Positions 23,501 to 36,660 are shown, numbered from the stretch's first letter. The stretch is DNA of 64,000 nucleotides from Brugia malayi (GCF_000002995.4 NW_025062475.1:8560187-8624186), one strand, 5' to 3'. Notes: generated from the sequence alone by a model not told the origin. Program-made: numbers and translations.

Positions 23501-26500
23501 ATATAGTTTAACAAGCTGGAATAAACAACCACTAATATATTCGAACGATTTTCATTCTATTTGAAGTTTGGAGAAATAATGAGTAATTTAGATCGAAAAT
23601 GAGCAAAGGATAGATAACCATTCTTTATTGAAGTATTCTGAACAGCAAAATATGGCTCAGAAGTCGATTAAAAGGAATTTAAGAAGCATGATATATGTTA
23701 TCATATCCGCATTTCTTTGGAATCAGATGGCAAACGCCATACACATTTCTTGAACTTTCCGGGTCATCACCGTCACAAACACGAGTGGCTATTCTTAGAG
23801 CTTCCGGTTAAAAAGAAATCAATTAAATATGAAAAAGGATAGTGGGACTGATGTCGGTAGCCTTAATATTCCTACACCTTCTCAAGGTGATGAGCAAAAG
23901 TTTTGAGAAAGAAAAATAGTGAAATAACTCAGAGAAAAGAATTTCGGTACAATTAAAAAAGGAAAGAAAAAGTGTTGTAGGAATGAAATGTTCGAGGATG
24001 GTAACAGTTTTTCAGTAAAGAATGTCATTGTTCACCTTCACCTAATTTTTTTCTATCTCTTTTTAACTTTAACACATAAATTGAAATAAAAATTACAAAT
24101 GGTGCCCATGTGCAATGCATTTTAAAGGGAGAAACCTTCGTGATAGGATGAGCCAGAAGAAAGTAAAGGAAATTAGTCCTTGTGGATAAGATCTTTTCGT
24201 TTTGCTTTGTTTTTTTTAACATGCCAAATTCTTCAAACGGACAAATGACTCTCTAATGAATAAACACAGATAAGGAAAAAACGCTGAAAAAACTTACTCC
24301 AACTTCCATACATGATTTTATGCATTGTTTATCGGCGGAAAAAGATAAACAATAGTGATCAGATTGATAGAATTGATGAAGAAAGTATGAATAGATGGTG
24401 ATTCCAGCAATTATGAACTTTCTAAAATAAAGATGTAACAAAAATGTTCTTTTTTCTTCCGATATTGTTGATTATGCTAAGGTAATTTGGCCAGCGATAA
24501 ACTTGCCATTGGCAAATATATTTGTCTTCAAGCATTCTTGCAACTTCCTTCAATCTTCTAGAATTTGAAATGTAGCGTAGGCGCTGAATAAATTGAAAAT
24601 TTCAATATTTATCATGCTAAAAAAAGACATTGCCAATGAAATTTATATCTGTTTCTGGCCAGAACCAACTGGGAGTGAGGTTGAAATGAAAGGTTGTTTA
24701 ATTTAATTTCTGTATGACCTTGAATTTTCTTCAAACTGGCAAGAAGAATTCTCGAGAACAATATTGAAAAACATAATTCACGCAAAATGATTGTGCTAAA
24801 ACCGTATATTAATTCAAATTTCAAGTAGAATTTAATATAACAAAATTATTTCAGTTTATGATAAAGCTTTTTGAAATATCATCTACCTCTTTAAAGGTTT
24901 CACATCTATAGATGAAGAAAAGAAAGTTGAAAGACATGGATTATCTCTAAAGAGCAGTAACATCTTTACAATCCCAAACCAAATAGGAATACAGTGAAAG
25001 CTTTTTCATTATCTGAAAAAAGTTTCGATAGTAAAAAAATTGCAAATTACAAATGTTAACTGGCATCTTCTTGTTATGTTGACTACTAAGCAGTGCTATA
25101 ATCATATCCTGGTCATTGTTATGTTGATTACTACTATCACTAACATTCTTGAGCTGTCTTATCACTTGAGCTATCTTCCTTCTTCGAGAATTGTGAAACA
25201 AACTTGAATGATAGTTAAGGAAATAAGATAAGCGCCTCATCAATTATCGCTGGTAATACAAGAATTTTGTGATGCCATTGCGGACATTATAGCCTTCAAA
25301 TGAATGAAAAGAATTTTTTTCTTATCGCATGCGCACTTTGAAAAGAATTAATTACCAGAATTGTCGCATTGTGCATTCGTTGATTTATGCAACCGTCGTA
25401 TGTATGTGAAAACGTATGTTCACGGTTTTTGTTGCAATAAGCTATATATTAGCTTGGATTTATTTAAACTGATCTTGAAAGTGTACGGAAGTATTTGTTA
25501 TGGTTAATTATACCGTTTAGAGCGAAATGAGTAAGTTGAGAAAATTAATGAAATTGGAATGCGATTGTTTTTTTTTTTTTTTGGATTTTTTTGTAGTTTA
25601 TTGTCGTGACGTGGTTAACTTGAAATAAATTCAATCAAATAATGATGGTCTTTGTGCTTACCATAAGACTCAAATTAGCTTAAAACTTACTCAGAACCAA
25701 TTGGCACTTCGTGTTTATGCAATATGGGTAGAATAGTATGGGTCGTTATGAAAAAGAGATTTGAATTGAAATCAACAATTATGTTGAGGAATTTGCTGCC
25801 CTAAACACTATGCTCCTCTATTCTAATTATATGTGTAATATTCTTTAAATGATTGATTTCACTAATTTATAATTGTGTTTCATTTCTACCGATGTTTATC
25901 CTCGAGACGCAAACTGAAGGTCATTCTTGAACTTTGTACGTGAAAAAAGTAAGATTTAAATGTTGAGAGTTTAATTGAGTGGAAAAAGACACTTTTAGAC
26001 TTTGAAATTTATGAAAATCTTTAAAATGGTGATGAGAAATCCAGTGCATTGTACCGGAAATAGCAACGGTAACATTACCCTTTTACCTTGATTGATCTTT
26101 TCTCAGTCCTCTTCCAACTTCCTCCAATTCCTCAATTACTGTAAATCTTGCAGTTCCTTCAAAAATCAATTATTAGTACACGAAGGAGTGAAAGTATGGG
26201 ACAGAGAGTGAAATGGCGGCAATTTCTATCGTCATTGTTATTTTGTCAGGGTCAAATTATCCACAAACAACCACATGACTATGGACAGGTAGGGGAAATG
26301 GAAGAAACATGTCGTTTAAAATATGCTGTCAGACAAAGGAAATTCAAAACATTAAACTGATTGTCCATAGAATTTTAAAATTCCTCACTGAAAGTGACTC
26401 AAATGTTCATCCTAGTACAAAAGGGCCTTCTTCGGTGCATTCAAAAGTAATGAAAAAAAAATACTGAAACAAGATAATGTTATGGATAAATAAAGCATAT

Positions 26501-28399
26501 TTTTGTAAGATTTTTAAAAAATGTCGTAGAAATAAACTATATTAGTTGTTTCAGTATTCTGTCATCCTTGAAATAAGCAAGTCATGGACTTTTAAAATCC
26601 TGCATTTCAACTTTGGATTCTACGTATAATTATCTATTTGAGTCCAAGTTAAAGAGCATAAGGTTTTAAATTTGTTTGCTACTTTAAAAGAATGATTCTT
26701 TTGTGACGATATCATCAAATTTCCAATTACTTGCTAAGAAATTTGCGAAGACAAAAACTGCTTTATATTTTCCCGTAAGCAGGCCCCAGAATATTCAAAA
26801 AATGGAGCTTAAAAAAAAAAAGAAAATCTAGACAAAATAGTCGATTGGATCTGAAATGAACATTTTAAGAAAAAAGCCTATCACAATTACCATCGCGACA
26901 TGAATCCAAAGCGTCACATCAGGGTACACTAGTCTCCATGAACTGTAAAAGCAAAACATTGATGTACAGAATATATATTTTGTTTAAGCGTCAAATATAC
27001 GAGGATAGATCATTAATATAAAATGAGTGGTTTACAGTTTTTAGACACTATTTAATTTTTTAAATAAAAATCATATAAAAAAATCATTTGAAAGAAAAAA
27101 CCATATAAGAAAAATGAATGTCTGATGACGAAGAAGAGACCTAGAGTCAATGTACTTTTTGTAAAGGTCAACTCACTGAACAGGAGCTACTATTATGTTA
27201 TTTTTTGTAGCAAAAATTTTTTCCTAATTGTTGTTGGACGTTAGTTCATCTCTGAAAAAAACTAGAGAAGTGAAAAAAAAAAAAAAAAATTAGAAAGTAA
27301 GAAGAGCTAAATATTGGTACAATAGCAGCGGTGATAATAATGTTATAAAAGAACTGGTCAGGCTATCCTAATTTCATTATTAGCCTTTTTACATTTTTTA
27401 AATTGATCAGCTGGAAAAATATTGATTCACGAGGCATGCGGTTGTTTTTATTTACAATTCAAGGAGCAAACATATCTTTCATGACAGATGATTGGTTCAA
27501 GGGTAGATTAATATTTTAAATGGTACCTTACATAGTACATTGAAAATGATTAGAAAGTGATTGAAATTTATTTTTTCAGATGCTTAATTGGTTTATTGAT
27601 CAGAGTAACATGAAGTTTAATCTCCGCTTAAAACCAAAATAATTTTTACTTCTTATAAGTGAATGAAAAAACTAAACTTCTTTCATCAACAAGATTTGTC
27701 AATTGTTTAATATTTGATCATACAAATACAGCTTTTCTTTTAGATGGCGTTACCCAATTCGGAAAATTTACCTTTAAATAAAGTAAATCAAATCGATAAA
27801 TGTTTAATAGTTGGCATGCAAGCTGGCACTGATAAGTTTATTATGCAGATTTTAATTATCGGAGGATTTTCACGCCAATTCGTAATTACGCAACAGCGGT
27901 TCATGGCCACTTGTCTATTGGTAATTACAACCGAATGACCTTTTTTGGTTCGTATTTACAAAACGAATTTGAATTCCAGATCAGATTTAATTTAAATCAA
28001 TTCTTCATCAAAATACCAGACTAAACTGCCATAAAACTTATCTACCTTTAAATACATAGATTACAAAAAGCTAAATAAGCTTCTAAATATTTCATTCGAA
28101 AAGTTCTTGTTCACACTACTTTCAGTTATGTGCTAAGAAAAAAGAGTGACAAATGACCAAGTGAAAAAGCCTAAAGAACTAGGATCAATGTTTAGTTTTT
28201 GAATGATAAGAAGTATTCCCTATGTATTTGAGATTTAACATTAATGCCTTCTTTGTGAGACGAATATTTTTATTTATTTTGTAATTTCATGACAGGTTCT
28301 ATTTTGTTTTTTGGTTATTTCATTTATGTTTACTGCCATGAAAAAAAAAAAAAAAAAACGATGCATATGAGTTCAAGCAAATTTTGGTAAATTTTATTT
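20580..28399. other. Intergenic region without a supported gene
   Basis: This AT-rich stretch has many stops in all frames. It holds a perfect hairpin at 21808-21846 and poly-A/T tracts near 25569, 27278 and 28339. A short open frame at 27744-27935 begins with ATG right after a strong TTTTCTTTTAG acceptor-like site, which could be a trans-splice site. I cannot connect it to further exons. Confidence 0.6.
21808..21846. repeat. Perfect hairpin, 17-bp stem and 5-nt loop
   Basis: The arms 21808-21824 and 21830-21846 are perfect reverse complements (ATGAAAGAGAGTTGACA) around the loop TTGAG. It lies about 1.4 kb upstream of the matrix gene. The stem is short for a typical pre-miRNA. Confidence 0.8.
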
Positions 28400-29462
28400 T
28401 CAATTATTATTTGAAATATTCATTATTTTGAGCTCATTATCAACATCCAGCACAAAATGCGTGCGGTCGTGAAAATCCGTTTCACCGATTTTCTTCTTCG
28501 TCATTGCTTTTACATCTACTGGATCGTACTTTGGTTTACCTGGAAGAGGTCACTTGAGACTTAAATGGGAGAACATCGAAATTATCAGACACAACAGTAA
28601 TTAATTGAACCTCTAGTTGCAATATTATTATAATACATTGAACGAACCATCATTATATGTCAGTTTGAATTCAAACTTGCAAATTTAAATACAACCCAAG
28701 TTTTTTTATATTTAAAAATATCTAGATTAACAATGAAAGCGCAAGCCTGCAACTATCGTTCGAATGTAAACACCAATGTTATTCGCACTACGATTTTTTG
28801 TCAATCTTTGAACCTGTACCATGGCACTGACCATATCGAAAACTGTACATGCCAAAGGAAATATTATCGGCTTTGTACTATTTTCCGACTGATAGACGGA
28901 ACAGAAAAACACACATTCATCTTTGCCCTAAAGACTAAATAATTTAAATTAAATTAAAACATTTAGGTCTTTTCTAGTATTTAAATTAATTACTCATCTG
29001 TTTTATGAAGTTTTAGATGAACTGAATGAATAGTAAAGTTGAATTCAAGTTTCAAGTACTGAATTACGTTGCCTATAGTGATAATGAAAACGACTAAGTT
29101 CTTTAAAGTAATGAGGAAAGAAAAAGAAAATCACCGGTGGTTCCTCAGGAGAGTCATCAGGACTTGCTTCAATCAACCTGGCACAAACCTGACGCATATG
29201 TGGCGCGCGCTCAGATATTTTTGCAATTTCGTTTTTAGTGAGTCGATTCGCACATCGAAATATGGGACAGCATGGTAGCTCTTCTGCAACTATGCAACAA
29301 GGCATCAAGCTTTAGAATTAATCACTGTGGTGCAATTTAAAACTGAAAACAAAAAACCAACGAGCTGCAACGGCGACATTAATGCGCGATGTTAGACAAT
29401 CGAAGCAGAGACGGTGACGACAATCCATCAACGTCATGCGTGCCGAATTCGCGCATGCAAAT
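28400..29462 (-). CDS. RING-finger protein, C-terminal four exons (5' end unresolved)
   Basis: Likely a zinc-binding RING protein, perhaps an E3 ubiquitin ligase. Exons with matching phases are 29362-~29462 (phase 1 out, donor GTTGGT), 29135-29289 (phase 0 out, donor GTGATT), 28774-28927 (phase 1 out, donor GTGTTT) and 28400-28539, ending in a TGA stop. The first carries MDCRHRLCFDCL, the C-x-H-x2-C-x2-C centre of a RING. The second supplies the last zinc ligands in PCCPIFRC and ends in an acidic, Pro-rich SPDDSPEEPP. The first RING Cys pair is not clear and may lie on an upstream exon. It could be a separate gene, or the 3' half of the RING unit at 29521-30346 on the same strand. Confidence 0.55.
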
Positions 29463-29520
29463 GCACCTTCACAAAGTGTTCAGTTAGAGGTCAGAAATAT
29501 GTATCAGATTAATTCAGAGG

Positions 29521-30346
29521 TTATCTAGTGTAGCTTGACTCATTTAAGGTCATAGTGTCAAGTAAACTAAGCAGTTCTTGTTGATATGGATGAACTGTTT
29601 GATGAGTTCCACCAATAATTTTGCTAGATAAAATTCGGAAAAGAGAACCTTTTCTGCCATCACACCGTTGTCGCTCTTCGAGCTGTAGCATCGATGGTAA
29701 TTTTTGCCCAAATGATATCTTTTGTATCTCCTCATCACCCTGAAAAAACATCACTTCCTTTCTGCATTATGCTATCGTGCCAGGAATTTTGTTAGGTGAT
29801 CATGATTCTATTAAAATCTGTATTATTAGATTGAAATGGTAAGAAATGGTAAGTAAGTTCATTCTCAGGCTAATGCAGATAAATAAGGTGAATTTTTTAG
29901 AATTTATGGTAATATATTTCGTCAACAAAACCAATATTACTGATATTGGTTTTGTTTACTGATTACTGATACATTTAGCCAAGTAGGATCTGGATCCAAG
30001 TCATATATCTAGTTCAAGAGCTTATGAGATAATAGAGCAATAATGCCTATTTTCTGCACCGTATAGATTGAATTGCCTATTTTGCGTCTTGTCACCTTTC
30101 GCATTTATGATTTGAAGGTATTCATTGATTACTATTTGATACATTCATAGGTTATTACCTCATCTGCTTCATCGATGATGACGTTCACATGACGTATGTA
30201 AGTGCAGCAAGGAAGGGGACAAAGCTGTGACGCTGAACATTTCGATATGCAGCCTCTGCAGAACATATGTGAACAAGGTAGCTTTTGCATCTCATTCGGT
30301 TGCTTACACTGCAAACAAATTGAACACACAGTCATGTCGACGTGTT
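29521..30346 (-). CDS. RING-finger protein (C3HC4-type), two exons seen
   Basis: Exon 30159-30346 follows a TTCGTTTACAG acceptor and encodes a clear RING: CSIC, LPCSHMFCRGC, then CPLPCC. It ends in phase 0 (donor GTAATA) and joins exon 29524-29739, whose frame (GDEEIQKISFG...) ends at TAA 29521-29523. The N-terminus is not resolved. An open frame at 30427-30590 starting MSDQYTINYEM looks protein-like, but its donors do not match the phase-1 acceptor. The 23-bp-period-free intron 29740-30158 carries a perfect hairpin. Function as a ubiquitin ligase is family inference. The next RING unit begins about 60 bp downstream, so the two may be one gene or a tightly spaced pair. Confidence 0.6.
29923..29955. 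repeat. Perfect hairpin, 14-bp stem and 5-nt loop
   Basis: The arms 29923-29936 and 29942-29955 are perfect reverse complements (AACAAAACCAATAT) around TACTG. It lies in the intron of the RING gene. Confidence 0.75.
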
Positions 30347-30639
30347 CTGTAAACGAATAAATGAAATGTGCAGGTCGGATACGCATAATAAATAGTTCGT
30401 AGTGTTAAATATTAGATATGTAAAGTTCACGTAAGTGAGGAGATATTAATGGAAATGCGTGATAATAAATACTGTTCGCGTTCTTGCCTTCCTTTCTCGT
30501 CGACCACAGAACTGCCAGTAACGGCGAACTTTCTGCTGTTATTGTAAATATGTAAAATCATTTCATAGTTTATTGTATATTGGTCAGACATTGCTATACA
30601 GTTGTTTCTTATCACTACCGCTTTAGAAGGAAGCAAAAG

Positions 30640-33224
30640 ATGGATGACTCAATAGAACTGAATAACGAACTTCAGCGAACCTTCTATCATGGATTTCTCC
30701 CACACGCTGACATCGATCCATTACTTAAAGAGGAGGGCGATTTTGTCATTCGCAAAACAGACAAAGATGGTAATCATTTATCGAAAATTTATAATTGGAA
30801 AATAATTTTTCAGTCGGCGCAAAACAATTTCTTTTGTTCCTGCTACTTTTATTGCCTTCAGGATGTTAAATTCACATAACATATGTAAGTTCGAGTTGGA
30901 CTTTATTTCAAAGTATGTAGTTATATTGAATTCACATAATGGATGACGACCTAAAAAAAAATCAGGGCAAAAATGTTTGTTAAAATTTCCGGTCAAATCA
31001 TCCTCGCTTTATCAGTAAAATGGAACAAACAAATATTGCATTTTGTGGTCAATCAGGACGAGACGGGCTACTATTACTTCGAGACCCATAAAGTTTCTTT
31101 TCTTTCAATTTGCCTGTTGCTCCTGGAAGATTTCATGCTTTTAATGGATTAACTACTAGAATGTACAAACAACTAATAATTTAGGAGAAAACAATGCACG
31201 ATTTAATTAACTGGCACAAAACAACAGGAACTCCAATATCTGCGGGTAGTCATGCAAAGCTTGTTAATGGAGTTGGCCGACAACCATGGCTTTTGGAACA
31301 TGACGAGATTCAACTGCAAAGGAAGTTAGGTGAAGGAGCCTTTGGCGAGGTCGTTCATTTTGCTTGAAATTTGAAAGTCTTCTAGATTCAACATTGCTTT
31401 AAAAATGCATAATACCACTTGATTTTTATACTTAATATTTATTGACGCCATCATAAATGCTTTTTTTATTATCACAAATGATATAGAGTTCTCATCCTAT
31501 TGCATAACTACTAGCGTAATGACAAATGACAGAGAAAGCATTTATGCTTAACTGTTAGCAACATCAAGGAAGTAAGTAAGTGTAATCTATGAAGCTTTCT
31601 TGGCAAACGACGTTCGTAATCTCATTTATACACGTTCCTTCGTGATTGATACTGCTCGCCTATTTTAAATTTCAAACAATACTTCCCTTTCATTGATAGC
31701 AATCTGCGAATGTTCCAGCGAAGTAACTTAGTCTAATTTAGCTTAAGATGTTATGAATTACTATAGGTATATCTAGCGCAATATGTACAAATGAACAAAA
31801 TAACTGATGTGGCAGTAAAAACGATGCGAGAAGAGGCCTCTCGGCAGGCACGACTTAAATTTATGAAGGAAGCTCGAATAATGCGTAAATTCTCGCATCC
31901 CAATGTAGTAAAAATTATGGGTATTGTGGTATATGAAAATCCATTAATGATTGTCATGGAGCTATGTCCCGGTAAATATTGATATTTCTCAAATTTCATA
32001 AAACCTACTGCTTACCCAATCCGGGTGCGCTTCAATTGAAAATGTATATATTTCAGAAGGTTCAATGCTCAGTTACCTTAGGAAAAATGTACCTGTCAAC
32101 TCAGATCTAAAACTACGTTTTGTTACAGAAGCTAGTGCCGGCCTTGCATATTTAGAATCAAAACACTGCATCCACAGGTTAGCCGTTGATTTCTAACTTC
32201 CTATCACTAAATATTCTCATACTAATCATCTGACTTGATTTCCTGTTCGTGATTCAATTAGCTTGATAACTAATAACGCGTTTTTCTCTCGCAATATACT
32301 TCTGTGTGCGTATTGCATATATGACGACATGCGTTAAACAACGCTTTCGCAAATATTTTGTCAAAATATAGTAAATTTCAGAGATATAGCGGCAAGAAAT
32401 TGCTTGTTATCAGAACAACTGGAAGTAAAAATAAGTGACTTTGGTATGTCTGATGAACGAAGAATTATCCATGACGAAACGTTAGAAAAAGTATCTTTAC
32501 ACTAATCAAGACTTCGAGATTTATAGATACCAGAAGGCATTAATTTAATATAGCTTAAAATAAGACATATTTGTCAAGCAAATGTCAGGTTCCAATGAAA
32601 TGGCTTGCCCCAGAGACCATGCAACAACGTATATTCTCGTCCAAAACTGATGTCTGGTCCTTTGGTGTGTTGGTAAGCTCATTTTCAAATCTATAACAGT
32701 GTGGATTCAAATTTCATTACGGGTGTACTTCTGTCAAATTCATCCAATTTTCTCGTAAAAATCATATATTATTAGGTTTGGGAAGTGTACGCGGACGGCA
32801 AGGAACCATATCCAGGCTTATCAAACATTCAGACACGAGCCAAAATTGTTGTTCAGAACTATCGAATGGAAATGCCGAAAGTGAGTTCGATCAAAGTCAA
32901 TCATATTTATTATACAAATGTCTACTTTACGGGGTGAAAAAAAAAACTTTTCAAGCAGAACTTAGACTGTTTAAACAGAAAGACTTTTAACTTGTTTTGC
33001 GAACCATTTTTCAATAAGAATCTCATTAATAAAACCATTCTAACTCATTAATACCACAAAGTTTTCTGGTCTAATCACAAACTTTATGTTGTACTTCTAC
33101 TTATTTCTAGACAGCGCCATTGGCTATATCAAAGCTTGTTTACCGATGCTGGAAAACGGAACCTAGCGAAAGACCATCATTCGCTGAAATTTACAACAAG
33201 CTAAAGGTGTTAAACAAAAAGTAA
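30640..33224 (+). CDS. SH2-domain non-receptor tyrosine kinase, Fer/Fps-like nematode family
   Basis: Nine exons: 30640-30769, 30966 or 31015-31092, 31185-31349, 31767-31971, 32057-32177, 32382-32490, 32589-32672, 32776-32880, 33111-33224. The SH2 part starts [15 protein letters not shown] and continues [11 protein letters not shown]. The kinase domain shows the P-loop GEGAFGEV, the VAVK lysine, the KEAR glutamate, HRDIAARN, DFG and WLAPET, and ends in RPSF. Length (about 380 residues) and SH2-kinase order match the small Fer-like kinases expanded in nematodes, which lack an F-BAR domain. Between DFG and APE there is no tyrosine, so classical activation-loop phosphorylation seems absent. Exon 1 ends in phase 1, whereas the better SH2 continuation at 30966 needs phase 2. 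The acceptor at 31014 restores phase but drops about 16 residues. Confidence 0.88.
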
Positions 33225-33954
33225 AATAAGGAAATCCTATTCTTCCATTACAAATATTCAACGTCTTCAGAGTTTAGAATGGTAAATCTGTTAAGACAAA
33301 AGTCGATATATTGAAGCGAAACTACTAACATTATCAGCACACCAATTTCATGTTCTCAACCCTTATATTATATTTACGAAAAACCGAAATTTTTGTAGCG
33401 AAAAATACCTATTCAGCACATTTTGCCTTTTCCCCATTTTCCATTATCATTCATAACAGAGCAATTTAATGACCAGAAATACAACAAAAACAATGGTGAA
33501 TCATAAATTGTTTCTGTCCCGAAATATTGTTTGAAACGGTGCCTAGCTAAATCTAATTACAAAATTAATGTAATTATTATGCAATAAAACAAAGTGATGA
33601 GAAAAATATTAAAAATCGAATGACCAGTGTTAACAAAATACTACCAAATAGTGACCTCAGTTAAATGTTCATCAGATTTAATATTTCTTCAATGATTACA
33701 ATTCATTTGCGGGTAAGCACTTTCGCGCAAAAATATTTGTAGAAGCTTCCTTTTCAATTATATTTGCTTTTAGACAACTTTCAAATTCAGAGTAAGGAAA
33801 AGAAACCATCCCACCACAAGTTGTACGATGTCTACAAAGAGCATTTATCGGTAATGAGGATCCAATAAAGCATAGATGAGGGACTGCTTTCACATGAATT
33901 GCTTGAGAATAAAATAATATTCTTGGATAATTTGTAATAATAAGCTGTTCACTT

Positions 33955-35395
33955 TCATACAACTCGGCGAACTTCAAAAAATCTTTTTAGGTAAAATATC
34001 TGTCCAACGGTCATCGAAGCAAGAACCACAGCTTCGAAAACAGCCCATAAAACCACTCTTGAATTTGTGTTTTCATTTACTGAAAAACAAATCTTATTGA
34101 AGCAAGTCAAGAAACACTTTTCTGTAGAACAGAAATGCTACAGAAAAGTAGCGGTAATGAAACACAACTGATTACTAAACACTTATGGAAGTATTTCATT
34201 TGAAGACGAGAACATGCAATAATCAACAAAGTAATGTCGGTATCTACAAATGGGAAGGGATAAAGCAGACATCTCGACCAAATTTAAGCTAAAATATACG
34301 CGCTGGTTGCTCCAAACTTATATAAAACTTTAATCTCTTCTCACTTTATTTACTTCAAAAAAAATCGAATCTAGAAAACCTAAAATCATTTTCCCAACAT
34401 TATATTTGTCTCAAAAATCGGTCGAATCACCAGTCCAATTTTATGCGTTGGTTAGTTCAGATTTCCTGCAGTGATAAAATATGATGCTTCAAAAATTAAA
34501 TAAACTGAAGTCCAGTGAAAATTCAAGAAAAAACTTACTTGACCTATGTACACGTTCCCGTACCTCCATATATTCCTGCTCATGCTTGACAGATGTCAAT
34601 GCCGATGATAGTTCCCGTACCATTTCTTCTAGTTTAAGACTGTCCGCTAAAAAGTCAGTCTCTGTATAATCCTTAAGAAAAAGATAGCATTGTTAAATTG
34701 GATATCAGATAACAGATATAATATAAACACCTGACATGGAAGGGAATAATATTAAGGGAACCGAAAGCAATATTCTACCTGAAGAATCATTACCACTCCC
34801 CTTTCCTGCTTCAGATGGTATCGGTTGTCCAGGTTGTGCAATTTCCATTGAAAACATGACCACTTTTGGAGTCATAGTTGACATCTGATTTCCAAAACAA
34901 TACGTATAGGGCCCATCCATATGTGCAGCAAAGGTATACTTACCAGAACTTTCACGTTCTCCCCTGTAGATTTCTTTGTTGTCAGGGCCAATAATCTAAA
35001 AAGAGAAGCACTCTTAAAATTCATTAAACACACACTGCATTTTGGCACTGGAAATTCTACACTGGTTGCCGATTCTACAGCAATTGTGCCAATACTATAT
35101 GATACAAATGACTAATAATTATAAACAAAAATTCTGCATTTGTTGTATTATTCAGAGAATACAGGCAGCAATTGAGAAGTTGCTCCAGCCAATTTTGCAA
35201 GCAACCGAAACTGAAAAAGGGAACCTTCACATCAATATCCAAAAATCCGCCTTCAGCAACTTCAAATATCACACCCATCTTAGTGCCAGCCCTCACACGA
35301 TCGAAAAAACATTGCTCCTCGTTCGCATCAATGTGTATGAAATAAGCAGCTGATTCCATCACATAACAAGCAGTCAACAAGAATCTGATCAACAT
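33955..35395 (-). CDS. sel-9: p24/TMED2-type cargo receptor (SEL-9-like)
   Basis: A type I membrane protein of COPI/COPII vesicles that helps cargo selection between ER and Golgi. The four exons are 35225-35395 (or from 35398), 34779-34995, 34539-34646 and 33955-34079, with consistent phases. A signal peptide is followed by [16 protein letters not shown] and a GOLD domain with two Cys (the second in [10 protein letters not shown]). Then come the coiled-coil [12 protein letters not shown], a transmembrane helix ([20 protein letters not shown]) and the cytosolic tail [12 protein letters not shown]. The tail has the FF and basic signals that bind coat proteins. Length (about 200 residues) is normal. 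C. elegans SEL-9 is the closest remembered match; it is known for quality control of LIN-12/GLP-1. Confidence 0.92.
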
Positions 35396-35516
35396 CACGG
35401 CACCTTTAATAATATATTCATGACATCCACAACATATCCCACCTCTTGTATTTATCCCCCCTACCCCTTACCTACTTCACTCTCGACAACCACCAAATCC
35501 TTACACACTGGCAAAA

Positions 35517-36068
35517 ATGCTTCCCCTATCACCACAAATCAAAAACAAATCCGCCACGTTGCCAAAAGTACAATTTAACGCAGTTCGCATATGTATGGCG
35601 TTAGATCTAGATGTATTGATTTGGATAAGTGTAGCTTCTGCAGTGGGATATACTGGGCTTTTTATAATAAACCGAATGAACGTTTGTGTTGTATTGTTTT
35701 GGAAGACAATGGTGAGTAATGTGTATTACTTGAAATGCCGCTAAGTTTAACTACCCAACTTTGAGCATCGAGTAGAAGACTCTAGGATTTATTTGTCCAC
35801 GGAACATCGGAAATGAATTATCAAAACTTCTACTGATCCTGACAATGAAATTTTTCAAGATGTCCAAAAGCTGAGAGGAACAGTACGGTTGAATCATCAA
35901 ACAGATTGGCGTTAATGATGTAAAACGATCCAGAAGTAATGAGCATGTACTGATTGTTCGCAAAAAATTAGTCTTGAAATGGCGTGAAGGATGGTGAGAT
36001 GGATGGGATGATGGATTTTAGGATACTTCACCATTCACATATATTTTCAGCCTCATTCAAATTTAAAT
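35517..36068 (+). CDS. Possible small single-pass membrane protein (unrecognised)
   Basis: An open frame from 35517 contains a hydrophobic segment (DVLIWISVASAVGYTGLFII) and ends at a good donor (GTGAGT) after ...FWKTM at 35710. A canonical TTTTCAG at about 36043-36049 could join in phase 0 to a nine-codon last exon ending in TAA. The likely start is the second or third ATG (near 35586-35596). It starts about 120 bp from the p24 gene on the opposite strand. I do not recognise the family. It could also be a chance frame. Confidence 0.3.
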
Positions 36069-36483
36069 AAGTATTAAATTAAGAAGTATTAAAGATAAGC
36101 CTTAATCAAAAATAATGAGTCATCCATCGTCATTCTTCTTCATTGTAGGTTCATGGAACTTTCTGCTGTTTTCATGAGAGTTGTTAGACGCATGACCTTC
36201 TATAAGCTTGGTTTTTCACCAAAATTTAGCTTTTTGGAGTGAACTAAATTATTTTCGGAAACACGTCCTCTTTTCACAACATTTTTATTTCCGCTGCTTG
36301 GCCCATTCTTTGGGTGCGTTAATTCAGTTTAATATATTTAAGATTGATGTTGTATAATATATCTTAATTCAATATCAACTTTATCAAATTTAGCTAGTAG
36401 TTGAGAATAAAGAAGAGATATTAGTTAACCTCCAGATACTAATTTTCATTTCTAGCACTTTCATTTAAAGTTTCTTAGATGAA

Positions 36484-36660
36484 TTAATGGACTTGTTCGC
36501 TCATAAGAGAAGTTAGAACCGCTTCCTTCTCTCTTTTTAGGATATTTGTTCTCTGCTTTGGGTATGAACTTATTCTCTTTTCCAATCGAAATTTTAGAAA
36601 TACTTTTAGAAAATTACTGTAAGATTTTCTTACTTCACTGTTACATGTGGCAATTCTACC
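36484..36660 (-). CDS. Candidate C-terminal tail exon of the GPCR (unresolved)
   Basis: The minus-strand frame reads NSEVRKSYSNFLKVFLKF and continues basic to a stop at 36484. That pattern resembles the helix-8 and cytosolic tail expected after the seventh helix of the GPCR at 37820-40649. However, the acceptor that would keep this frame does not match the phase-1 donor at 37819. It may be a chance frame. Confidence 0.25.
   Translation of the reverse strand, partial: GRIATCNSEVRKSYSNFLKVFLKFRLEKRISSYPKQRTNILKREKEAVLTSLMSEQVH

Noticed and set aside
27744..27935. ATG right after a TTTTCTTTTAG acceptor-like site
   Set aside because: Only 64 codons and no further exon could be joined; kept as a note in the intergenic entry.
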